From assembly GCA_964461295.1 (NCBI GenBank), contig CAYWTX010000536.1:1-5283 (forward strand): 5,283 bases of DNA, given 5' to 3'. Below the pieces are notes generated by a model. It did no database searches. It saw only the letters and a list, made by a program, of their open reading frames with translations, and had not been told where the DNA came from. Below are positions 1 to 5,283 of this stretch, in pieces. This stretch comes from CAYWTX01 sp964461295. GTDB taxonomy: Bacteria > Planctomycetota > Phycisphaerae > SM23-33. How positions within the stretch are numbered: position 1 is the stretch's first letter; the number at the start of each line of letters is the position of its first letter. The position numbers and the translations under genes were made by a program.

Positions 1-1
1 G

Positions 2-895
2 GGCGAGGCGCAGGCGTGGGAGGTGCATGCCCGCCAGATCGCCCGCGAGATGGAGCAGCCCGGCGCCAACTACGACGGGCTTGCGATGGTGTGGGAGGCG
101 ATGGGGCCGCAGATCATCGGCGTGTGCCGCGGGCTGTATGCATCCCGCAACGTCGCCGCCGCGTTCCACGCGGCCCGTGCGGGGGCCCGCCTGGGCGACG
201 ACATCGCCTGCGACGTGCTGCTCCGCCATGCGTTGTCCCGCGGCAGCCCCTACCAGGTCGCGGCCATCGAGGAGCTCGGGCGCCACCGGCGGTTCGCCCG
301 GTGCGTGACGTCGTTGCGCCCGCTGGTGGACGACGACTCGGACCCGGTGCGCGTGGCGGCGTACGAAGCCCTTCAGCGGCTGGGCGACACGCGGACCGTG
401 GCGCGGCTGGACGTGGCCGGCGAGTTCACGCTGGACCTTGTGTCCTCGCAGCGGAACTACATCATCTACGCCACGCAAAGCATCGAGAAGCGGATCGTGC
501 TGTTCGGGCGCGAGATGGAAGTCGTTCGCAAGATGTTCTTCTCGAACCACGTGATTACCCTGTGGGACCGGCCCGACCCCAACGGCGGCGGCTCGAAGCT
601 GAGGGTTTTCCGCACCATCCCGCGGACAGGCGGCATCAGCGAGGCGTTCGAGTTGGACTTCAAGGTCCGCACGTTGCTGGAGACGCTCGCCAACCCGGCC
701 GAGCTGGATGAGGACGGCAGCCGCGTCAAGGGCCTGGGCCTTACTTACGGGCAGGTCGTGGCCGTGCTGCAGCGGATGTGCGATCCCAAAACAAAAGACA
801 TTCCCGCCAAATTCGTCTTGCAGCGGCCGCGGGGCGAGCGGAAAATCTACGCTGGCACGGCGACGATCGGCCGGCCTGACATGCCGGAGGATTGA
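2..895 (+). CDS. C-terminal part of a HEAT-repeat protein, possibly related to FlgI-like P-ring proteins (5' partial)
   Basis: The frame is open to the left edge and ends at TGA 893-895, so the true start lies outside the window. The GTG at 23 is the first possible internal start, but the GGAGGT beside it overlaps that codon and cannot serve as its ribosome binding site. Numbering from that GTG, residues 60-127 look alpha-helical and repeat-like; the stretch LVDDDSDPVRVAAYEALQRL (101-120), followed by GD, is a typical HEAT/PBS-type repeat. Residues 135-215 are richer in beta-type segments (FTLDLV, YIIYAT, RIVLFG, VITLWD). The tail has a helix (TYGQVVAVLQRM, 241-252) and then a strand (AKFVLQ, 262-267). 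From memory, this helix-strand ending and the RIVLFG block resemble the C-terminal part of FlgI-like P-ring proteins annotated in planctomycetes. That is tentative: no signal peptide or N-terminal domain is visible to confirm it. A scaffold or envelope-associated role is the most that can be inferred. That this is a real coding region is much surer than the family. Confidence 0.8.
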   Translation, partial: GEAQAWEVHARQIAREMEQPGANYDGLAMVWEAMGPQIIGVCRGLYASRNVAAAFHAARAGARLGDDIACDVLLRHALSRGSPYQVAAIEELGRHRRFARCVTSLRPLVDDDSDPVRVAAYEALQRLGDTRTVARLDVAGEFTLDLVSSQRNYIIYATQSIEKRIVLFGREMEVVRKMFFSNHVITLWDRPDPNGGGSKLRVFRTIPRTGGISEAFELDFKVRTLLETLANPAELDEDGSRVKGLGLTYGQVVAVLQRMCDPKTKDIPAKFVLQRPRGERKIYAGTATIGRPDMPED

Positions 896-897
896 CG

Positions 898-957
898 CTG
901 CCGCGCCAGACCTGAAGCGATGGGTCTGCGGGCGCCGAGGCGCCCCGGAAGCGGCGG
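898..957 (+). other. Possible structured RNA element: three-helix junction between the upstream gene and smc
   Basis: Starting two bases after the upstream stop codon, three helices can form together. The closing helix pairs 898-904 with 951-957 (7 pairs, one of them U-G). Hairpin A pairs CAGACC 907-912 with GGTCTG 923-928 and can add two wobble pairs inward, leaving a 6-base loop. Hairpin B pairs GGGCGC 930-935 with GCGCCC 940-945 around the tetraloop CGAG. Only two, one and five unpaired bases lie at the junction. No T-tract follows, so this is not a classical intrinsic terminator. It could be a transcript 3'-end stabiliser, a weak terminator, an smc leader element, or chance pairing in GC-rich DNA. 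The pairings are seen directly; the function is not known. Confidence 0.35.
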
Positions 958-1011
958 ATGAGAGGCCACTAGCGCGCATGTTGCAGTCAGCCAGGACGGC
1001 CACTTTGCGTT

Positions 1012-1018
1012 AAGGAAG
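1012..1018 (+). promoter_or_regulatory. Ribosome binding site of smc
   Basis: AAGGAAG lies 8 bases before the ATG at 1027. It supports that start, which also places the conserved N-terminal strand of Smc (MKLRKLVLSGFKSF) at residue 1. The earlier ATG at 978 is in another frame. No convincing promoter is visible between 896 and 1011. Confidence 0.7.
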
Positions 1019-1026
1019 ACGCGAGC

Positions 1027-4000
1027 ATGAAGCTGAGGAAGCTGGTTCTTTCGGGGTTCAAGAGCTTCGCCGACCGCACGGAGTTCGTCTTCGACGAGGG
1101 GATCAGTTGCGTCGTGGGTCCCAACGGCTGCGGCAAGAGCAACATCGTCGACGCTTTCAAGTGGGTTCTCGGCGAGCAGTCGGCCAAGAGCCTTCGCGGC
1201 TCGGAGATGGCCGACGTCATCTTCAACGGCTCGACGGCCCGCAAGGCCGGCGGCATGGCCGAGGTCACGCTGGTGTTCGAGGACACCGCGGGGATGCTCC
1301 GCAAGGAGGGTCTGCCGGTCGGGCCGGACGTTCAGGGCGGCACGGTGAGCGTCTCGCGGCGGCTGTACCGAAGCGGGCAGAGCGAGTATCTGGTCAACGG
1401 CACGAGTTGCCGCCTGCGCGACGTTCGCGAGATGTTCATGGACACCGGCGTGGGTGTCGACGCCTACAGCCTGATCGAACAAGGGCGGGTCGATCGCTTT
1501 CTTCAGGCCTCGCAGGAAGACCGGCGCGCGATCTTCGACGAGGCGGCCGGCATCTCCAAGTACAAGGCCCGCAAGAAGGAAGCCCTGCGCAAGATGGAGC
1601 GGGTGGAGCAGAACCTCCTGCGGCTCAACGACATCTTCCAGGAAGTCGAGAAGCGGCTGCGGTCGATCAAGTACCAGGCGGGCAAGGCCCGCAACTACCA
1701 GGCGTACGCCCAGCGGCTCAAGGAGTTGAGATCGCTGCACTTCCTCGCCCAGTACCACGAGCTGAAGAACAAGCGGACCGAGTTGACCGGCCGGCACGAT
1801 TGTGCCGTGGACAACCTCGCGAGCGTGACCGGGCGGATCGAGCATCTCGAGGGCGCCCAGGCGGCGTCGGAAGCCGAAGCGGCGGAGATGGAGCGGACGG
1901 CCCGGGACCTGCAGGCGCGCATCGCGTCGGTCGCCGGGCAGATTCGCACCGGCCAGGACCGAGCCGACATGCTTGCCGGGCGCACGGCCGAACTGGACCA
2001 GCAGATCCTGGCGGCGTTGCATCGGTGCGAGGAGTTGGAGGCCAAGCTGGAGGCGTCGGCCGATGAGCGGGCTCGGCGCCAGCAGCAGCTTGACGGGCTG
2101 AAGGCGGCCGCGGCGGAACTTGCCGACCAGGCGCGCGCGGCGCGCGAGGAGCATTCCTCGGGCGAATTGGCGATCGCGCAGTTCGAGGGGAAGCTGGCCG
2201 ACGAGAAGGCGGGGACGATCGACCTGTTCCGCCGCACGGCGGCCATCCACAACGAGATTCACGGGTTGGGGATCCGTCGCGAGAACCTGCACACGCAGAA
2301 GACGCGGCTGGAAGGCCGGGCCGAGGCGATCCGCAGGGACCTGACGGGGATGCTGACGGCGCGGGCCGAGCACGAGATCAAGCTTGCCGACGTGCGGAAG
2401 CTGATGGAGGAGACCAAGCGGCGTCTCGGCGAGACGCGGCAGGCGAGCGAGCAGGCCGGCGGGGCCGAGCAGCAGCTCCGCCGCGAACTGGCCGGGGCTC
2501 GCGAGCAGCGCAGCGCCCTGGGGGCTCGCGCCGAGAGCCTCCGCGAGATGCAGCATCGCCTCGAAGGCGTGGCCGCGGGCGTGCGGAAGGTGCTGGCCGC
2601 CCGCAAGGAAGGCAAGCTCCGCTGCATCCGCGGCATGCTCGCCGACATGGTCCAGGCCGGCGCCGAGCACGCCCGCCTGGTCGAATCGGCGCTGGCGGGG
2701 GCCGACCAGTTGTTGATCGCCGCCGACACGGCCGAACTGCTTGCCGACCGCGAGCAGCTCGCGGACGTGCTGGGAAACAACGGCTCGGTGGAGATTGTGT
2801 GCCTGGACCGGCTGGCGCCGCTGCGCATGGACGGCGGCGAAGCCATGCCGCCCGGCGCCACGGGGCGGGCGATCGACTTCGTGCGGTGCGAGCCATCGGC
2901 GGCGCCGCTGGTGTGGCGCCTGCTGGCCGAGACATACATCGTGCCCTCGCTGGAGGCGGCGATGTCGGCCGCGAAGCAGTGCTCCTCGACGGCGCGGTTC
3001 GTCACGCCGGAGGGCGAAGTGGTGGAAGGCGACGGGAGGGTCCGGTTCGGCGCCGGCAACCGCGCCGCGGGCGTCATCGTGCGCCGCAGCGAACTGGAAC
3101 GTCTGGCGTCCGAGCAGACGCGCCTCGACGAAGCGATCGGCGACCTGCAGCACCGCTGCCAGGCTGCCGCCAACGAGATCAAACACTTGGACGAGATTCA
3201 GCAGGCCCTGCGCACGGCCGTGTACGAGGCCAACACCGAACGGGTGGCCTGCGAAAGCAAGGTGGGGCAACTGGAAGAGCAGATCGCGTCGCTGCACCGC
3301 GAGCAGCCGGCGATCACGTCGGACCTGGAGAGCCTGGCGCAGGACATCGACCGAGCGGTGAAGACCGAGCACGACGCCCGGCTGAAGGCCCAGGAACTGG
3401 AAGAGCTGAACCGCCAGCGGCAGGCGGAGGTGGCCGCCCTGGAAAAGCAGATCGCCGACGCTCGCGCCGGCCAGGAGAAACGCACCGAACGGTTGACCGA
3501 GTTGAAGGTGGCCTTGGCGGGCGCCGACGAGCAGCAGAGGTCGGCTCGCGAGGCCCTGGACGCGCTGGCCCGCCAAGCCGACCAGATGAACCGCGACCTC
3601 AACGCGCAGCGGGGCGAGATCAATCTCAACCGGCAGCGCAAGGCCGACGCCGAGGCGAACATACAGGCGGCGCGGGCCGAGGTCGAGCGCCTGACGGGCC
3701 AGCAGCAGCTGCTGCTGCGGGAGAACGCCGATCTCGAAGAGAGCCGCAAAGGCCTCCAGGAGCGGCTGGAGGAGATTCGTGCCCAGTTGGTCGAGCGACG
3801 AAAGGCCCACGCGGTCGCCGCGGACGAGCTGAACGCGATGAAGGTGGAACTGGGCGAGGCCGACGTGCGGATCGAGACGGTGATCGGGCGGGCTAGCGAG
3901 GAAATGGGCATGGACCTGGTGGCGCTGCACCGGGCGTACCAACACGACGCCCATCGGGATTGGGCGGCCGTCGAGATGGAGATCAACGACCTGCGCGAGA

Positions 4001-4653
4001 AGATCGAGCGGCTGGGGAACGTGAACCTGGACGCGATCGCCGAGCAGGACGAACTGGAGCAGCGGCGGCAGTTCCTGGCCAGCCAGATCGCCGACATCGA
4101 GGAGTCCAAGCGGCAGCTCGACGAGTTGATCCGGCGGATCAATCGCGAGAGCCGCGACCTGTTCATCAAGACCTTCGAGGAGGTCCGCAAGCACTTCGGC
4201 GAACTGTTCCGCAAGCTGTTCGGCGGCGGCAAGGCCGACATCATGCTGGCGGACGTGGACAACGTGCTGGAGAGCCCCATCGACATCATTGCCCGCCCGC
4301 CGGGCAAGGAGACGCGCAGCCTGTCGCTGCTGTCGGGCGGCGAGAAGACGTTGACCGCCCTGGCGATGTTGTTCAGCTTCTTCCGCTGCCGACCCAGCCC
4401 GTTTTGCCTGCTGGACGAGGTCGACGCCGCCCTGGACGAGACGAACACCGAGCGATTCACCCGCCTGGTGCAGGAGTTCATCGGCACCAGCCAGTTCCTC
4501 ATCATCTCGCACGCCAAGCGGACGATGTCGATGGCCAACGTGCTCTACGGCGTGACGATGCAGGAGCCGGGCGTCTCGACGCGGATCTCCGTCCGCTTTG
4601 AGGACGTCGGCAACAAGCTGGATGAGGAACTTCAGCCGGTGGGCGCGGCGTGA
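1027..4653 (+). CDS. smc: Chromosome segregation protein SMC (complete)
   Basis: This encodes the 1208-residue ATPase subunit of the bacterial Smc-ScpAB condensin, which loads on DNA, extrudes loops and aligns chromosome arms during segregation in the cytoplasm. The N-terminal head has Walker A GPNGCGKS (31-38), the R-loop arginine R57 in KSLRG, an IEQG segment with Q152, and the conserved FDEAAGISKYK (170-180). A long coiled-coil arm follows (about 180-525, rich in E, A, R, Q and L). The hinge spans about 531-690, starting near LRCIRGMLADM and ending near GVIVRRSEL. The return coil runs to about 995, then GNVNLDA (997-1003) leads into the C-terminal head. That head has the ABC signature LSGGEK (1102-1107), Walker B FCLLDE (1126-1131, with D1130 and E1131), D-loop ALDETN (1135-1140) and H-loop histidine H1162 in ISHAKRTM. 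Length and order are normal for the family (about 1150-1200 residues). No frameshift or missing ATPase residue is visible. It lacks MukB features. scpA and scpB are not in the window. Regulation is not evident apart from the structured gaps on both sides. Confidence 0.98.
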   Translation: MKLRKLVLSGFKSFADRTEFVFDEGISCVVGPNGCGKSNIVDAFKWVLGEQSAKSLRGSEMADVIFNGSTARKAGGMAEVTLVFEDTAGMLRKEGLPVGPDVQGGTVSVSRRLYRSGQSEYLVNGTSCRLRDVREMFMDTGVGVDAYSLIEQGRVDRFLQASQEDRRAIFDEAAGISKYKARKKEALRKMERVEQNLLRLNDIFQEVEKRLRSIKYQAGKARNYQAYAQRLKELRSLHFLAQYHELKNKRTELTGRHDCAVDNLASVTGRIEHLEGAQAASEAEAAEMERTARDLQARIASVAGQIRTGQDRADMLAGRTAELDQQILAALHRCEELEAKLEASADERARRQQQLDGLKAAAAELADQARAAREEHSSGELAIAQFEGKLADEKAGTIDLFRRTAAIHNEIHGLGIRRENLHTQKTRLEGRAEAIRRDLTGMLTARAEHEIKLADVRKLMEETKRRLGETRQASEQAGGAEQQLRRELAGAREQRSALGARAESLREMQHRLEGVAAGVRKVLAARKEGKLRCIRGMLADMVQAGAEHARLVESALAGADQLLIAADTAELLADREQLADVLGNNGSVEIVCLDRLAPLRMDGGEAMPPGATGRAIDFVRCEPSAAPLVWRLLAETYIVPSLEAAMSAAKQCSSTARFVTPEGEVVEGDGRVRFGAGNRAAGVIVRRSELERLASEQTRLDEAIGDLQHRCQAAANEIKHLDEIQQALRTAVYEANTERVACESKVGQLEEQIASLHREQPAITSDLESLAQDIDRAVKTEHDARLKAQELEELNRQRQAEVAALEKQIADARAGQEKRTERLTELKVALAGADEQQRSAREALDALARQADQMNRDLNAQRGEINLNRQRKADAEANIQAARAEVERLTGQQQLLLRENADLEESRKGLQERLEEIRAQLVERRKAHAVAADELNAMKVELGEADVRIETVIGRASEEMGMDLVALHRAYQHDAHRDWAAVEMEINDLREKIERLGNVNLDAIAEQDELEQRRQFLASQIADIEESKRQLDELIRRINRESRDLFIKTFEEVRKHFGELFRKLFGGGKADIMLADVDNVLESPIDIIARPPGKETRSLSLLSGGEKTLTALAMLFSFFRCRPSPFCLLDEVDAALDETNTERFTRLVQEFIGTSQFLIISHAKRTMSMANVLYGVTMQEPGVSTRISVRFEDVGNKLDEELQPVGAA
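3700..3717. repeat. Perfect 18-bp palindrome of CAG/CTG triplets inside smc
   Basis: CAGCAGCAGCTGCTGCTG is its own reverse complement and encodes Gln-Gln-Gln-Leu-Leu-Leu in the returning coiled-coil arm. Gln and Leu are common in coiled coils and CAG and CTG are the favoured codons here, so the palindrome is probably a by-product of protein sequence and codon bias. The sequence itself is certain; a function is unlikely. Confidence 0.9.
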
Positions 4654-4674
4654 CAGGGCGCGAGAATCTCCTAT

Positions 4675-4720
4675 GGGGACGGATGGGAAGGGCAAGCGGG
4701 GCGGTTGCCGAGGGGAGGGG
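4675..4720 (+). other. G-tract cluster matching the canonical G-quadruplex pattern, just after smc
   Basis: The sense strand has G-runs at 4675-4678, 4685-4687, 4690-4692 and 4698-4701, separated by 6, 2 and 5 bases. This satisfies the usual rule of four runs of three or more G with loops of 1-7. Two further runs of four G follow at 4712-4715 and 4717-4720. The cluster starts 22 bases after the smc stop codon, so it would be in the smc mRNA 3' region or in upstream DNA of the lipoprotein gene. The pattern is seen directly; whether it folds is inference. Confidence 0.5.
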
Positions 4721-4762
4721 TGTTCTCTCCGGCCGCAAATATCCCTTGACAGGACCGCCCCG
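4697..4762 (+). terminator. Possible smc terminator or structured 3' end (long stem enclosing a hairpin)
   Basis: Bases 4697-4705 (CGGGGCGGT) pair perfectly with 4754-4762 (ACCGCCCCG), 9 pairs plus an adjoining T-G wobble. Inside, GCCG 4707-4710 pairs with CGGC 4730-4733, and beyond an A-C mismatch the stem continues for about five pairs (4712-4716 with 4724-4728, two of them wobble). The outer and inner stems abut on the 5' side and could stack. What follows is ATTAACGACCTTA, not a T-tract, so a classical Rho-independent terminator is doubtful. The outer stem uses the last G-run of the G-quadruplex pattern, making the two structures competitors. Confidence 0.3.
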
Positions 4763-4775
4763 ATTAACGACCTTA
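4746..4775 (+). promoter_or_regulatory. Possible promoter for the lipoprotein gene (good -35 only)
   Basis: TTGACA at 4746-4751 is a perfect sigma-70-type -35 hexamer in a GC-rich gap, 94 bases before the lipoprotein start. No matching -10 box stands at 16-18 bases: the best at 17 bases is GACCTT (4769-4774), which matches TATAAT at only two positions. The promoter is therefore weakly supported, although the 192-base gap makes separate transcription of the next gene plausible. Confidence 0.22.
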
Positions 4776-4780
4776 CGCTC

Positions 4781-4805
4781 TTCGCGCCGGGGTGCCGTTC
4801 GCGCC
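4781..4805 (+). repeat. Direct repeat TTCGCGCC x2, 17 bp apart
   Basis: TTCGCGCC occurs at 4781-4788 and 4798-4805, so the copies start 17 bp apart, about one and a half helical turns. They lie between the TTGACA hexamer and the lipoprotein start. They could be a paired protein-binding site downstream of a promoter, or chance in a GC-rich sequence. Flanking bases do not extend the match. Confidence 0.4.
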
Positions 4806-4833
4806 TTGGGCGTGATGGATGCGCCGAAACGAC

Positions 4834-4840
4834 AGGAGGT
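4834..4840 (+). promoter_or_regulatory. Strong Shine-Dalgarno sequence that fixes the lipoprotein start
   Basis: AGGAGGT, close to the full anti-Shine-Dalgarno complement, ends 5 bases before the ATG at 4846. It selects this start over competing frames that also cross the region, including a GTG at 4650 that overlaps the smc stop codon. Confidence 0.85.
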
Positions 4841-4845
4841 CGCAT

Positions 4846-5283
4846 ATGCGGCCAAATATGGCTCTCGGACTGATTCTGTCCGGCTTGCTGTTCGCCAGCG
4901 GCTGTGCGTCTCTGAACATCGGCTCGTCTTCGTCGTCGGCGTCGTCTCAGGATCCGGCGGCGCCGGCCGGTCCGGAACTCGTCGGCCAGGCGCGCCCGCC
5001 CATCCCGGACGTGCCGGTTCCGACGGGCTTCGACTTGGACGAGAGCCACAGCCGGAACTTCACGGCCGCCGGTGCGCGGTATATCGACCACGTGTACCAC
5101 GGCCCGCCGGACAAGTTTTCGGTGTCGCGGTTCTACAAGCGGCAGATGCCGATCAACCGATGGACGCTGGTGACCGACATGTTCGTTCAAGGCGACATCA
5201 TGCTGGACTTTGAGAAGAACATGGAGCGATGCCGCGTAACCATCACCGACGGCGGCGTGTTTCGCGGCACGGTGATCAAAGTG
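4846..5283 (+). CDS. Small secreted lipoprotein of unknown function (3' partial)
   Basis: The frame starts at ATG 4846 behind a strong ribosome binding site and stays open for 146 codons to the right edge. Residues 1-20 form a lipoprotein signal peptide: a short n-region with R2, a hydrophobic core ALGLILSGLLF (6-16) and the lipobox ASGC with the lipidated cysteine at C20. Then comes a Ser/Ala/Pro-rich linker (27-43, with five serines in a row at 27-31), which is likely flexible. The folded part starts near VPVPTGFDL (56-64) and includes ARYIDHVYHG (77-86), DKFSVSRFYKRQMP (89-102) and LDFEKNMERCRVTI (120-133). That layout, a P-x-P-x-GF strand, a Y-x-G turn, a V-x-x-FY helix ending in MP and then a W-containing strand (W106), fits a small alpha-beta envelope domain that I recall in short bacterial lipoproteins, but I cannot name the family. 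It is anchored in a membrane facing the periplasm. Nothing links it functionally to smc beyond position. Confidence 0.88.
   Translation, partial: MRPNMALGLILSGLLFASGCASLNIGSSSSSASSQDPAAPAGPELVGQARPPIPDVPVPTGFDLDESHSRNFTAAGARYIDHVYHGPPDKFSVSRFYKRQMPINRWTLVTDMFVQGDIMLDFEKNMERCRVTITDGGVFRGTVIKV

Noticed and set aside
16..711. An alternative plus-strand frame of 231 codons inside the upstream gene.
   Set aside because: It is dominated by Arg, Gly, Ala and Pro, typical of a shifted GC-rich frame, whereas the other frame gives a patterned HEAT-type protein.
981..1013. A possible smc promoter with TTGCAG at 981-986.
   Set aside because: At 17 bases the -10 position reads TTTGCG, and no better box is nearby. 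The support is too weak to list.
4690..4708. A possible sigma-54 promoter (GGGCA ... TTGC) after smc.
   Set aside because: The GG and GC dinucleotides are not at the required 10-base spacing.
4802..4825. Small alternative hairpins CGCC-TTG-GGCG (4802-4812) and GGCG...CGCC (4809-4825) before the lipoprotein start.
   Set aside because: They have only four strong pairs each, exclude one another and do not cover the ribosome binding site at 4834-4840, so a regulatory reading is not supported.
847..5190. A 1447-codon open frame on the minus strand covering all of smc and both gaps.
   Set aside because: Its codons lie exactly opposite those of smc and the lipoprotein gene, so a stop would need a TTA, CTA or TCA codon on the plus strand. 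It stays open because these codons are absent from smc, as expected under strong GC bias. The product is low-complexity Leu/Arg/Gln/His-rich and matches no family, while the plus strand encodes intact Smc.
4650..5213. A plus-strand frame starting at a GTG that overlaps the smc stop codon, which looks like translational coupling.
   Set aside because: It conflicts with the frame starting at 4846, which has a strong Shine-Dalgarno sequence, signal peptide and lipobox. The overlapping frame is Arg/Gly-rich with no recognisable domain.

Overview
This is a visibly GC-rich window with G or C at most third codon positions. It carries three genes on the plus strand: the 3' end of a HEAT-repeat protein gene, a complete smc gene for the bacterial chromosome condensin subunit, and the 5' part of a small lipoprotein gene. 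No tRNA, rRNA, insertion sequence, CRISPR array or prophage signature is visible. It reads as ordinary core chromosome. The Smc sequence is clearly bacterial. The style of the two flanking proteins suggests a Planctomycetota member (Phycisphaerae or relatives), but that rests on remembered resemblance and is not proven here.

Region by region: bases 1-895 hold the C-terminal part of a protein with HEAT-like helical repeats followed by a mostly beta domain; its frame is open to the left edge. Bases 896-1026 are a 131-base gap in which the 60 bases after the stop codon can fold into a compact three-helix junction, followed by a plain ribosome binding site. Bases 1027-4653 are smc, 1208 codons, with every ATPase motif, a hinge and two coiled-coil arms intact. 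Bases 4654-4845 are a 192-base gap with a run of G-tracts that fits the canonical G-quadruplex pattern, a long-range stem overlapping it, a perfect TTGACA hexamer and an 8-bp direct repeat. Bases 4846-5283 begin a lipoprotein with a strong Shine-Dalgarno sequence and a clear lipobox; it runs off the right edge.

The three genes share orientation but have sizeable gaps, so a single operon is possible but not shown. Smc would act with ScpA and ScpB, neither of which is in the window. I see no evidence of a new multi-gene system. The observations most worth a second look are the two structured gaps flanking smc and the identity of the partial upstream protein.
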